Of a stretch of DNA of 64,000 nt, positions 26,552 through 35,537 are shown piece after piece; position 1 is the stretch's first letter, and every line of letters begins with the position of its first letter. Under the pieces are notes generated by a model. The model was not told the DNA's origin. It did no database searches and was given only the letters and a program-made list of their open reading frames with translations. Position numbers and translations under genes: made by a program. Location: assembly GCF_009674485.1 (NCBI RefSeq), contig NZ_WKJJ01000024.1:47202-111201 (forward strand), in the 5' to 3' direction. The DNA comes from Pseudoduganella rivuli (GTDB lineage Bacteria > Pseudomonadota > Gammaproteobacteria > Burkholderiales > Burkholderiaceae_D).

Positions 26552-26673
26552 GCAAGCCTCGAGAAAAAGATGGTGGAGCCTGCACTGTATCGACCTGCGC
26601 GCCTTGATACCCGCACAATCGGATGAAATGTTAAAACAACGGCATGAATTGCGCCTGCACGTGATGAGCCGGA

Positions 26674-27375
26674 TCAGGCTGCTGCACTGGCCGGCGTGTC
26701 GGCAGCTTGCGGTTTCGGCGTTTTCCATTTCGCCCCCACCGGTCCCCGCGCCTTGCGCGCCCAGTAGCGCCACGATGCGCCCCGCCCTGCCAGCCACGCT
26801 TCCAGCTGGCCGAAGCGGTCAAAGCCCCAGAACGGTTCGCCGTCGACAATCACGAACGGCACGCCAAACACGCCGCGCTCCAGCGCCTGCTGCGTCTCCA
26901 CCTTGAACAGGGCTTTGACGTCGTCCGCCAGCAGCGCGGCCGCCAACGCTTCTTCCACCACGCCCAGTTCCGCCGCCAGCCGGCACACGGTGGAGGGGTC
27001 GGCCAACCGGGCCCGCTCGGCAAAATACGCGTGATAGCAGCGCTTGGCGAAGCGCACGGCCAGTTCGTCGCCATATTGCAGCCGCAGCCACAGCATGGCG
27101 CGGCCCGGCGCCAGCAGCAATTCCGGGAACACGTCCGGCTGGCGGTACGCGATGCCATGCTGGCGCGCCGTGCGGCGGATGTCGTGCCGCACGTAATCGC
27201 CCTTGATGGGCACCAGCGGCAACGGCGTGCCGCCGGTCGCCTGCAGCATGGCCGCCATCATGACGGGATGCCAGCGCACCGTGCGCCCGTGGCGCGCCGC
27301 CAGTTCATCGATGCAGGTGGCGGCGAAATAGCCGTAGGGCGAGCCGAAATCAAAGTAGAAATCGATGGGTTCCAT
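26674..27375 (-). CDS. DsbA-like 2-hydroxychromene-2-carboxylate isomerase family protein
   Basis: 233 aa. Starts with MEPIDFYFDFGSPYGYFAA, the thioredoxin-fold entry of kappa-class GST/HCCA isomerases, in which Ser-Pro replaces the CxxC of DsbA. The late block GVFGVPFVIVDGEPFWGFDR (cis-Pro loop and active site) is intact. These enzymes use glutathione to isomerise aromatic degradation products. Its ATG follows the stop of the 37-aa small gene by 1 nt, so the two are probably translationally coupled and under the TetR operator at 27505. Confidence 0.85.
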   Translation of the reverse strand: MEPIDFYFDFGSPYGYFAATCIDELAARHGRTVRWHPVMMAAMLQATGGTPLPLVPIKGDYVRHDIRRTARQHGIAYRQPDVFPELLLAPGRAMLWLRLQYGDELAVRFAKRCYHAYFAERARLADPSTVCRLAAELGVVEEALAAALLADDVKALFKVETQQALERGVFGVPFVIVDGEPFWGFDRFGQLEAWLAGRGASWRYWARKARGPVGAKWKTPKPQAADTPASAAA

Positions 27376-27376
27376 G

Positions 27377-27490
27377 CTACACCGCGCCGAAATCGTCGTT
27401 GGACTCCGGCAGCGATTTCAGGGCTTCCGCAAAGCTGGGGTTAAACAGCAGGAAGAAGGCGACAACGGTAACAAACAAGACCTTGGTCAT
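27377..27490 (-). CDS. 37-residue small exported or membrane protein
   Basis: ATG at 27490 preceded by AAGGAG (8 nt), reading MTKVLFVTVVAFFLLFNP then SFAEALKSLPESNDDFGAV and a TAG at 27379. The first 20 residues form one hydrophobic segment that could be a signal peptide (NPSFA-EA) or an anchor. The isomerase ATG follows immediately. It sits just below a TetR operator, so it is probably the first gene of the regulated unit. No homologue known to me; could be a leader peptide or a real small protein. Confidence 0.6.
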   Translation of the reverse strand: MTKVLFVTVVAFFLLFNPSFAEALKSLPESNDDFGAV

Positions 27491-27504
27491 GATGCTCTCC
27501 TTGT

Positions 27505-27522
27505 TTCGCACAGGTGTGCGAA
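27505..27522. promoter_or_regulatory. TetR operator 1, ahead of the small protein/isomerase pair
   Basis: TTCGCACAGGTGTGCGAA: 7-bp arms around a 4-nt centre. Its complement (TTCGCACACCTGTGCGAA) differs by one base from the site in front of the TetR gene (28191-28208). It lies 15 bp before the 37-aa start codon. Confidence 0.7.
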
Positions 27523-27563
27523 TTTAGTTGAAAAAAACGCCGCACTCCGGGCGCGGCAACCGT

Positions 27564-28181
27564 TCAATCTTGGTACGTGAAACTTTTATAGGTGGAAATC
27601 AGGCGGCCATACGCCACCGAAATGCGCTTCAACGTGGACGGATCGCGCATGAAGCGGGCGTCGTGCAGCAAACCCACGATCAGGCAGTAAATCTCGAACA
27701 CCAGTTGTTCCGGGTCGGTGTCGGGCCGCAAATGGCCCACTTCCACCGCTTGCAGCACCGTCTTGCGCAGCGACGCGCGCCAGCGCAGCACGCCCTGCTC
27801 GATGCGGTCGCGCAGCGGGCCCGATAAATCGTCGAATTCAAACGCGCCCGCCGTGTACAGGCAGCCGGTGCGCGGACCGGTTTCGCAGCAGCGCCGGATC
27901 CAGGCCTGGATCTGCGCCGTCAGCCGGGGCAATCCATGCTGCAACTTCAGCGACGGCAGGAAGATATCCTGCGCAAAGCGGCGGTCATATTCATCCAGCA
28001 CCGCTTCCTGCAGCGCTTCCAGCGAACCGACGCGGGAAAACACGCCGCTCTTGCTGATGCCCAGCCGCTTGGAGATTTCGCCCAGCGACACCTTGCCGAT
28101 GCCCTCGGCGGCCGCCATTTCATAGGCGGCCTGCACGATGGCAGTGTAGGTGGCTTCGCTCTTGCTGGTCGGGGTATCCAT
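27564..28181 (-). CDS. TetR family transcriptional repressor
   Basis: 205 aa. N-terminal HTH (AIVQAAYEMAAAEGIGKVSL, then EISKRLGISKSGVFSRVGSL) is typical, followed by an all-helical ligand domain with a C-terminal segment matching TetR_C types (EVGHLRPDTDPEQLVFEIY). Two nearly identical palindromes, one 10 bp before its own start and one before the downstream 37-aa/isomerase genes, mark it as a local autoregulated repressor. The giant three-gene operon ends 33 bp upstream on the same strand, so readthrough could also reach it. Confidence 0.88.
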   Translation of the reverse strand: MDTPTSKSEATYTAIVQAAYEMAAAEGIGKVSLGEISKRLGISKSGVFSRVGSLEALQEAVLDEYDRRFAQDIFLPSLKLQHGLPRLTAQIQAWIRRCCETGPRTGCLYTAGAFEFDDLSGPLRDRIEQGVLRWRASLRKTVLQAVEVGHLRPDTDPEQLVFEIYCLIVGLLHDARFMRDPSTLKRISVAYGRLISTYKSFTYQD

Positions 28182-28190
28182 GCAAGCACT

Positions 28191-28208
28191 TTAGCACACC
28201 TGTGCGAA
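28191..28208. promoter_or_regulatory. TetR operator 2, ahead of the TetR gene
   Basis: TTAGCACACCTGTGCGAA, one mismatch from a perfect match with operator 1. It is between the end of the 1301-aa gene (28214) and the TetR start (28181), so it also overlaps the transcription outlet of the giant operon. Confidence 0.7.
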
Positions 28209-28213
28209 AGTTG

Positions 28214-31200
28214 CTAGCCTTCCGTGATCGCGTGCGCCGGGTCGGTTTGCGCCGTGCTTTGCAGGAACAATGCGGACCAACCCGGCAAATCGCTGCGCTC
28301 GGCGTTCGACAGGCTGCCATCGGGCAGCCAGACATCCTGGTCGAGCGGCGTCACGGCGGTCGCCGGCGGCACGATCGGCACCGCCGACAGGCGGTTCGAA
28401 CCCTGCGTATCGAGGTCCGTGATGGCGCGCACCAGTTCGGCCGCATCGAGCGGCACCGCCGCCAGCGGGATGCCGAGGCGGTCGGCCAGCAACTGGTTGC
28501 GGAAACCCAGCACGTCGGCCGGACGGCCATCGATGAGGTTTTCATCGAACACGGCTGCCGCCAGCGACGTATCCCAGCTCAGGCCCCGGCGCGACAAGTG
28601 CGTGCTGCCGGTCAGCGCATAGGCATCGTCGACCACTACCGACGTGCTGGCCAGGCGCAGCGCGCGCCCCGCGCCCACACCCGGCGCAAACACGACGAAA
28701 CGCGCGCCGGCCGCCGTGCGCGCGGCCGTGATGGCGTCCAGCAGCGACTGGTCACGCACGTCGCGCAGGCGCTGCGGCGTGCCCGGCGCGGGCTGGCTGG
28801 ATACGCACAGCACCACGCGCAAGCCGGGACGGGCATTCATGCGCGCCAGCAGGACTTGCCACAGGCTGACGTTTTCCGCCGCGGCGGGCGCCGGATTGCC
28901 ATCGGCGCAGCGCAGCACCAGGTTGTCCAGCTCCGGCGTTTCAATGTAGATCAAGTCTTCGGCACGGTTGATGGCGGCCACCAGCGAATACAGCGCTTCG
29001 CGCGAACCGAACACGCTGCTCTGGATGCGCCGGTCCAGCGCGCGGCACGCCGCCAGCGCATTGGTGGCGGGCGGATTCTGGTTGCTCAGCCACGTGCCCA
29101 GCTGGCCCGGCGTCGGCCCGCCGCCGGGAATGCCGGCCGGCACCGGGATATTGGTGTTGAGCCACACATAGAAGGTGTCCAGCACGTTGGTCAGCGTCGG
29201 GTAATAGCCATTGTTGCGGATGGTCTGGCACAGCAGCGGCAAGCCTTCCACGCCGATCGCGCTGGTGCGCAGCACGGCCACCACGGGACTGGGCGCCGCG
29301 ACCGCGGCGGCGGGCGGCAGCAAGGTCATCGACGCCTCGGCCACCAGCGCCACTTCCGACTGCATCAGCAGGCCGCGCAAGGTCGGATCGGCCACGCCCC
29401 GGAACGCGGCAATGCCCAGGCCCGCCGTGCGCTCGCGCACATATTCGCCGGCCGCGATCGCCGCCCCGCCCGACAGCACGGCGCCCGCGCCATGCACTTC
29501 GATCGACGCCGGCACGCCGGGATAACCGAGGAAATGATTAGTTGCCGGTTCCAGCGCCCACGGCGCCGGCGGCGACGCGCCGATCACGGCCGCCTGCGCC
29601 GCCGCGCCCAGCGACGCCCCCACCACTTCCTGCCGGTTCATCAAGCCCAGCGGCAGCGATGCGGACCCCGCCTCGGCCGCGCCGCGCCCCAGCAAATGCA
29701 CGCCATTGCCGGCCAGGCCCAGCACGCCGCCCCCCGGACCGTTCTGCCCCGGCGGCAAATCGCCGGGCTGCGCGCCGGGGGCCGGGACGCTGGGACGCGC
29801 CCTGGCCAGCGGACGGCCCACGCTGTCGGCGCGGTCCGCCGTGGAACCGAACGCCGGTTCCGTCAGCGACAAGAGCGCGGTCGGATTGGCGGCCAGGTAA
29901 TTGGCCAGGGTGCCGACCAGGTCGGCCACGGCGATCGTGTTGCGATCCACCAGCACCGCCGGCGCGCCAGTCTGCACCACGTGCGCGCCGGCCGGGATAC
30001 TGCCCGGCGCCAGCGGCGGCGCGGCGCCCACCAGCCCCGTTTCGCACACCACCCAGCCGCCCGCCAGCGCATTGGCCGCCACCGGCACGCCGCCCAGCGC
30101 CGCAGGCCGGGTAAAGGGCTGCGCCGCGTAACGGCGCGTGAAGGGGGTGCCCGCGGCGCCCGGAATCACGGCCTGCAGATCGAAGCGCAATTGCCCGACC
30201 GGATTGGCCAGGCCGTCCGGCAGCGCCAGCACGGCAAACGCGGTGCCATTCAGGCCCACGATGGCGGAACCGCCAGTCAGGCGGAAATGGTTGCCGGTGG
30301 CCAGGTCGAACCCCAGCGGCCACGCACGCACATTGGCGCCGGCGCAGGCGGGCCCCAGGTTGACCTCCAGCAGCACCAGTTGGCGGTCGGCCGCCTGGCC
30401 GCCGTCGCCCTGCAATGGCAACACGCGGTATTGGCCGACGGCCAGCGCGGCGGGCGGCGTATTGGCCGCATCGGCCAGCGCGGCCGGGAACGGGCTGTTG
30501 GCTGCGGGGACGGCCGGCACCAGCCCGGCCGGGGCCACCGGCGCGCCCCACGCGGTATCGGTCACGCCGAGCACCAGCCGCGCCGGATTGGCCGCCGCAT
30601 TGGGCAGCGTCAGCATGGCCGCCGCCACGGCGCCGCTGGTGGCGCGCAATACGGGCCCCGCCGACGGCGCCACCGTGATGCGGGTGCTGGGGCGGTTCTG
30701 GTCCATTTCGCGCCGCAACTGCCCCGGCTTCAGCGTTGCCGCATCGGGGAAGGCGGGATTGGCGGCCGCGTTGTCGCTGCGGCGGCGCCGGTAGCCGACC
30801 AGGAACGCTTCCTCATCAACCACGGCCACGCGCACGAAATCGCGCGTCAGGTTGGTATGCAGCGGTCCGCCCGCCCACAGGGTCACGCCTGCCGCCGCGG
30901 GCGCCGCATAGGGGCCGCCCGGCAGCACCGCCACGCGCGCCAGTGGCGCATTGTCGGCCGGCGGGTTGTAAGGCACGTTGGGCGCGCCGCCTGCCGGCGG
31001 GGGCACCGAGACGGTCGGCGCGGCCGTGAAATTGATGACGATGTTGCCGCCCGCGCCGCCGCCGGCCAGGCTGCCGGCGGGATTCGGAATCGCCGTGCCG
31101 CCCACCGACAGCGTCAGGCGCTGCACATTGTTGGTGTCGGCCGTGTCGCCATCGACCGAGAGGAACGGCGCGCCCAGCACACCCTCGTGCGGATTGACCA

Positions 31201-32119
31201 GGTGCGCGGTCAGGCCCGGCGCGAAGTTGGCCACGTGCGGCAGGCTGGCCGGTGCGCCGGCCGCCGGCACCGGCGCCAGCACGGCGCCCGGCGTGGCCAG
31301 GTTGGCGGCCTGGATATTGGGCGCCAGCAGCTGGAAATTGCCATTGCCGGGCGCCGTTTCACCGATGCCATAGTTGAGCAGCCACGACCACCAGCACGCC
31401 ACCGCGCCCGGGTCGATCGGACGGCCGCGCCGGTCGAAGCACCACAGGTCCACCTGCGCCGTCATGTTGGCCACCAGCGTGTCGGGCGACTGGCCGCCGG
31501 GACGGCGCAAATGCGTCATCGGCAGCGCCATGTTGCCCGTGACATTGACACCGTCGGCCGTCACCAGCCCCACGCAATTCATCCGTTCAAACACGTTATC
31601 GCCATCGAGTCCGCCATTGAACATGGCGTCGATGAAGCCGGTGGTCACGCCGCCATTCGGAAAGACCATCATGAAGCTGCGCACCTGCGGCCGCGATGGC
31701 ACACCGGCCACCGGCGCCAACGCGCCCAGCGCGGCGGCGGTCGGCGCGGGCAACAGCGACAGGCACTGGTGCAGCCGCTGTTCCACTTCCGGCAGCAGGC
31801 GGAACCAGGCCACCAGCCGGGTCTGCCCCGCATAGACGCCATTGGCGGCAAACGGATTGTTGCCATCGATGTTGCGCAAGGTGTCGAGCGCGGGCGGCAC
31901 GGCATTGTTTTGCACGTAATACAGGCTGAGATTGCCCGTGGCGGGCGGCAGCCAGTTGGTATTGTTCAGCGCCACTGGCACGTGCAGCTGGGTCGGCAGG
32001 TTGGCCGGCCCCGGCAAGGCAGGCAAGACCGGCATGGCGTTGCCGCCGGTGAACCATGGGCCCAGCACGGGCGCCATGATGCCCAGGGTGTTGACGGGCG
32101 GCTGGTACAGAGTCGTCAT
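28214..32119 (-). CDS. Giant hypothetical protein with degenerate phospholipase D-like C-terminus (third gene of run)
   Basis: 1301 aa, no signal peptide. The first about 1000 residues are Ala/Pro/Gly-rich with many beta-type segments and no domain I recognise. The last about 300 residues look like a PLD fold: helix AALYSLVAAINRAEDLIYIE-like region, strand LRVVLCVSS, then ASTSVVVDDAYALTG and STHLSRRGLSWDTSL. In a true HxKxxxxD motif the His and Lys would stand where A and T are, so catalytic residues are lost on this copy; a second HKD is not visible. Likely structural or binding rather than enzymatic. It starts 9 bp after the preceding gene, in a leftward run. Function unknown. Confidence 0.7.
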   Translation of the reverse strand: MTTLYQPPVNTLGIMAPVLGPWFTGGNAMPVLPALPGPANLPTQLHVPVALNNTNWLPPATGNLSLYYVQNNAVPPALDTLRNIDGNNPFAANGVYAGQTRLVAWFRLLPEVEQRLHQCLSLLPAPTAAALGALAPVAGVPSRPQVRSFMMVFPNGGVTTGFIDAMFNGGLDGDNVFERMNCVGLVTADGVNVTGNMALPMTHLRRPGGQSPDTLVANMTAQVDLWCFDRRGRPIDPGAVACWWSWLLNYGIGETAPGNGNFQLLAPNIQAANLATPGAVLAPVPAAGAPASLPHVANFAPGLTAHLVNPHEGVLGAPFLSVDGDTADTNNVQRLTLSVGGTAIPNPAGSLAGGGAGGNIVINFTAAPTVSVPPPAGGAPNVPYNPPADNAPLARVAVLPGGPYAAPAAAGVTLWAGGPLHTNLTRDFVRVAVVDEEAFLVGYRRRRSDNAAANPAFPDAATLKPGQLRREMDQNRPSTRITVAPSAGPVLRATSGAVAAAMLTLPNAAANPARLVLGVTDTAWGAPVAPAGLVPAVPAANSPFPAALADAANTPPAALAVGQYRVLPLQGDGGQAADRQLVLLEVNLGPACAGANVRAWPLGFDLATGNHFRLTGGSAIVGLNGTAFAVLALPDGLANPVGQLRFDLQAVIPGAAGTPFTRRYAAQPFTRPAALGGVPVAANALAGGWVVCETGLVGAAPPLAPGSIPAGAHVVQTGAPAVLVDRNTIAVADLVGTLANYLAANPTALLSLTEPAFGSTADRADSVGRPLARARPSVPAPGAQPGDLPPGQNGPGGGVLGLAGNGVHLLGRGAAEAGSASLPLGLMNRQEVVGASLGAAAQAAVIGASPPAPWALEPATNHFLGYPGVPASIEVHGAGAVLSGGAAIAAGEYVRERTAGLGIAAFRGVADPTLRGLLMQSEVALVAEASMTLLPPAAAVAAPSPVVAVLRTSAIGVEGLPLLCQTIRNNGYYPTLTNVLDTFYVWLNTNIPVPAGIPGGGPTPGQLGTWLSNQNPPATNALAACRALDRRIQSSVFGSREALYSLVAAINRAEDLIYIETPELDNLVLRCADGNPAPAAAENVSLWQVLLARMNARPGLRVVLCVSSQPAPGTPQRLRDVRDQSLLDAITAARTAAGARFVVFAPGVGAGRALRLASTSVVVDDAYALTGSTHLSRRGLSWDTSLAAAVFDENLIDGRPADVLGFRNQLLADRLGIPLAAVPLDAAELVRAITDLDTQGSNRLSAVPIVPPATAVTPLDQDVWLPDGSLSNAERSDLPGWSALFLQSTAQTDPAHAITEG

Positions 32120-32128
32120 GCGCCTCTC

Positions 32129-35100
32129 CTAAACGGGGTTGGACAAGGTGGCGTCGCCGGAGCGGCCGAGCGGATCGATCACGCGCACCGACACGCGGGT
32201 CACTGCGCCCGCCGGCACGGCTTGCGCATCGAACGCTTGCCAGGTCTGCGCCACCGGGTCGTAACTGAATGGCAGTTCCAGCTTGCGCGGCCGCGCACCA
32301 TGCTCGATGCGCCAGGCATCGAAGCGGAAATTGCCCATCATGGTGCCTTGTAACGTTTGCGCGGGCGGCGGCGTCACCGTGATGGCCAATCCGCCCCCAG
32401 CCGCACTGACGGCCACTTGCTGCACCGGCGGCGGCGCGCCTTTCGGCACCGACGCCAGCTTGACCGGACCGCTGGCGTCGCCCCATTCGCCGGCCACCAG
32501 CACCGGATCGGCGCCGGGCGGCGATTCGCCCTGCACTTCCACCACGAAGCGGTAATTGACCCACGGCTTCAACGGTTGCGGCGCGACGATGTCGAAACTG
32601 TGGCCTTCGTCGTTCGATTCCAGGTCGCCCGGCAGTAAAGTCCCCGCCAGCACGGTCGGCATGCGCAGCGGATCGGCGCCGGCCGTCGACGTGCGGCGCA
32701 GGCGCCACGCTTTCGGTGCACTGGCGCCGTGTGGCACGCGCACGCGTAGCACCACGCCATGCTCGACCGGATTCTTGCCCGGCGCGTTGACCACCGCCAC
32801 CAGCGGCTGGCCCGGTCCGCCCACGTTCGGCACGCCGAAGGCGAACATGGAACTCTTGGACAATTCCGACAAGCCGCCGCCCGGCCCTTCGGCCACCACG
32901 CGGTAAAACACGGCCACGTTCAGGCCGGCCGACACGCGGTTCGTGAAATGCACCTTGCCGTCGGCTCCCGCATGCAGCGGTTCCGGCGTGATCATTTCGA
33001 AATGGTCCCAGCCAAACAGCGTCCTGTTGTCGACCAGCAGTCCGGCGCGGTCGTTGATCAGCGCCAGGCTGCGCACGGTGTTGGCCAGCCCGCTGTCGAT
33101 ACCGCCATCGAGCGCTTTCAGCAACGTCGATTCCGTGCTGGTGTAGACACGGTAGCCGACGCCGGCCGCGCCGTTGAACGCGAATTCGGCGCGCGCGTGG
33201 CCCATCGCATCGGGCCGCGACGTGTAGGTCAATGGCCGGATGATCACCGGCGCTTCCGGCGGGCGCGGATCGGTGATGGTTTTTTTCGCCGGATACGCGT
33301 CCAGCGATTCATGGTTCAGCACATCGCGCCAGCGCGCCGTGTAGCTGACCTGGATTTGCTGCGCCGGGTACAGCGCCGGGCCGGTGCGCGTAATGACCAG
33401 CAATTGCTGCGGATGGCCAGGGCTGCTCGATGGATCGTCTTCCAGGTGCGCCTTGTTGCCCGGCGCATTCGGCAAGTTGGCCAGGTCATAGTAAGCGCTG
33501 GCGGCCGGGTTGGCGCCAAACGTTTCCAGCAGCACCAGTCCCGTCAATTCCGCGCCCCCGGCCGGTAATTCCGCGATGTTCGGCAGCGGGATGCGGATTT
33601 CAATGGTGCCCGCCAGCAGCCCGGCCGGCGGGTCGGCCGGCGGCGGTGCAAACACGGGCGGCGACGGGAAGATCAACAGCGCGGGACGCATCGGCGCCGT
33701 GCGCGCCTTGGCCGGCGCGGTGCGCTTGCCCCAGCCCGACCAGCGGCCGAACCAGTCGCCCTTGGCGATGCGGTAGTCGATCGCGCCCGGCGCGCCATTG
33801 CGGTCTTCCATGCGCGCTTCGCCCGCCTCGGCCGGATCTTCCGGCTGCGACACCACCCATGGCAGCGGCGTGCCGGGCGGCGCGGCATTGCTGCCATACG
33901 CCATGCGCTTGCCATTGGCAAAGGCATGCAGCGTGCGTTCGCCGTACTGGTCATGCGCGGCCACGGCGGCCACGGCCGGCGCCTGGAATCCCTTGGCCAG
34001 CAGGCGCAGCGCGCGCCGGACCTTGGGTGGCGGCGGTGTACTGAGCCAGCCACGGTCATCGCACGACGCGATCACGGGCGCCCCCATGCCTTGCGGCGGC
34101 TGGCCGGCAATGGCCACCGCGCACTGCGTCAGGTCGAGGTAGGGAATGTCTTCCGCCGGCGGGATCTTGAACTGGTCCAGCTCCGGGAACTGGGCCAGCG
34201 CATCGGCCCGGCCGGCGCGCAACGCGCCAAGGAACGACAGCGCTTCGGCTTGCGTCCACGCCGCGCTGTTCCAGCGGAACAGGCCGCGGATGCGGTACAG
34301 CACCAGGGACCCGGCCGGCGCCTTGGCATCGCGGTCGACGTCGCCCAACCCCAGCAGGTGGCCCAGGTCCGGATCGATGGAACTGGCCAGCAGCGACGTT
34401 TCGATGCCCACACCCATGTTGCCTGGCTGGGAACCGGCGGCCTGGCTGGTGATCGGCCGCTGGTCGCGCAGCAACCAGGTGGGCAGCGACAAGTCGTGCA
34501 GCAGGGATTTCAGCCATGTGTCGACGCGGGGGCGCACTTGCGCCACGCGCTGCGCCGCATCGGCGCCGCCGGCAGCGGGCGCCGATGCGGGACTGGCGGC
34601 CGTGTACGCCACGTACATGGGCTGGCGCAGCACGGCCGCGCGGTCGACGCGGTGATCCGCTTCGGCCACCGCGTTGGCGGGCGGCGTATAGCGCGGCGCC
34701 GGGCTTACCGGCAAGCTCCACCACTCCCACAGCCGCGCTTCGCCATGGCGCTGCACGCCGGTCGCATCGATCCAGCGGATGCCCGCCACGTAACCATTGC
34801 CGCGCACCCGCACGCGGGGAATGAACCAGTGGCACAGCGCATACGGATCCTGGCTGGCGGCCTGGATCACGGTCGGGCCGTGCTCCGTGTCGGCCAGCGC
34901 TTCGAACACCAGGCCTTCCTGCACCGTGGCGCTGGCGGCGGCATGGGCCACCGTCCCGGCGCTGATGCCTGCCGCGGCGGCGCGCGGCACCGGAATCGGA
35001 ATCGGAATCGGAATCGGCGCCATGGTCGGCCTCAAGGTCGGCGCCGGGGTCGGCATCCGGGTGGGCGCCAGCGTCGGCATCAATGTGGGCGCCAAGGTCG

Positions 35101-35521
35101 GCCTCGGAATGGGTCCCAGCGTTGGCGACAGGGTTGGCGCAGCCGTCGGCGCCGTGGTTGGCGCGGTAGTCGGTGCGGTAGTCGGCGCCGTCGTCGGTAC
35201 CGTGCTGGCGCGCACCTGCAGCCGCGCCCAGATCACATCCGGTTCGCTGAAATACCCATACACGGGATTGTCCGGCGTGACCGTGAACGGCAGCGACAAG
35301 GTGTTGCCCTGGCTGTCGATCCACGTCACCCCATCGCTGCGGGCCATCTGCTCCACCACGCTGGCGCTGATGATGGTGCGCGTGACCATCAGCGGCGTGG
35401 CGGGCACGCCGAGGCGCGGCGACGGCAGGCAGCGCACGTGGATGCCGGGTGGCAGGTGGCTGTCGCCAACGCCATCGATGGCGCCGGCGATCCATGCCCA
35501 TGCGGGAGCGAGTGTGCTCAT
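32129..35521 (-). CDS. Giant hypothetical protein with Pro/Thr linker and Fn3-like segments (second gene of run)
   Basis: 1130 aa from the ATG at 35521 (AAGGAG 8 nt upstream; a longer frame reaches back over the previous gene's end). The N-terminal domain (1-about 100) opens MSTLAPAWAWIAGAIDG. A 70-residue low-complexity linker follows, made of PT-A repeats and ending PIPIPIPIP. The C-terminal third has strand patterns like fibronectin type III (APVIIRPLTYTS, GVGYRVYTSTEST, GLSELSKSS). No enzyme motif, signal peptide or membrane helix seen. The stop of the 2724-aa gene is 17 bp upstream and the third gene starts 9 bp downstream, so the three are co-transcribed. Function not recognised. Confidence 0.7.
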   Translation of the reverse strand: MSTLAPAWAWIAGAIDGVGDSHLPPGIHVRCLPSPRLGVPATPLMVTRTIISASVVEQMARSDGVTWIDSQGNTLSLPFTVTPDNPVYGYFSEPDVIWARLQVRASTVPTTAPTTAPTTAPTTAPTAAPTLSPTLGPIPRPTLAPTLMPTLAPTRMPTPAPTLRPTMAPIPIPIPIPVPRAAAAGISAGTVAHAAASATVQEGLVFEALADTEHGPTVIQAASQDPYALCHWFIPRVRVRGNGYVAGIRWIDATGVQRHGEARLWEWWSLPVSPAPRYTPPANAVAEADHRVDRAAVLRQPMYVAYTAASPASAPAAGGADAAQRVAQVRPRVDTWLKSLLHDLSLPTWLLRDQRPITSQAAGSQPGNMGVGIETSLLASSIDPDLGHLLGLGDVDRDAKAPAGSLVLYRIRGLFRWNSAAWTQAEALSFLGALRAGRADALAQFPELDQFKIPPAEDIPYLDLTQCAVAIAGQPPQGMGAPVIASCDDRGWLSTPPPPKVRRALRLLAKGFQAPAVAAVAAHDQYGERTLHAFANGKRMAYGSNAAPPGTPLPWVVSQPEDPAEAGEARMEDRNGAPGAIDYRIAKGDWFGRWSGWGKRTAPAKARTAPMRPALLIFPSPPVFAPPPADPPAGLLAGTIEIRIPLPNIAELPAGGAELTGLVLLETFGANPAASAYYDLANLPNAPGNKAHLEDDPSSSPGHPQQLLVITRTGPALYPAQQIQVSYTARWRDVLNHESLDAYPAKKTITDPRPPEAPVIIRPLTYTSRPDAMGHARAEFAFNGAAGVGYRVYTSTESTLLKALDGGIDSGLANTVRSLALINDRAGLLVDNRTLFGWDHFEMITPEPLHAGADGKVHFTNRVSAGLNVAVFYRVVAEGPGGGLSELSKSSMFAFGVPNVGGPGQPLVAVVNAPGKNPVEHGVVLRVRVPHGASAPKAWRLRRTSTAGADPLRMPTVLAGTLLPGDLESNDEGHSFDIVAPQPLKPWVNYRFVVEVQGESPPGADPVLVAGEWGDASGPVKLASVPKGAPPPVQQVAVSAAGGGLAITVTPPPAQTLQGTMMGNFRFDAWRIEHGARPRKLELPFSYDPVAQTWQAFDAQAVPAGAVTRVSVRVIDPLGRSGDATLSNPV
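34988..35208 (-). repeat. Low-complexity Pro-Thr coding repeat
   Basis: Encodes PTTAPTTAPTTAP-type tracts followed by PTLxPTL units and a PIPIPIPIP tail (GGAATC tandem on the plus strand). Such a hinge would separate the N-terminal domain from the rest of the second giant protein; the tandem DNA invites length variation by slippage. Confidence 0.7.
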
Positions 35522-35537
35522 ACGTACTTCTCCTTCA

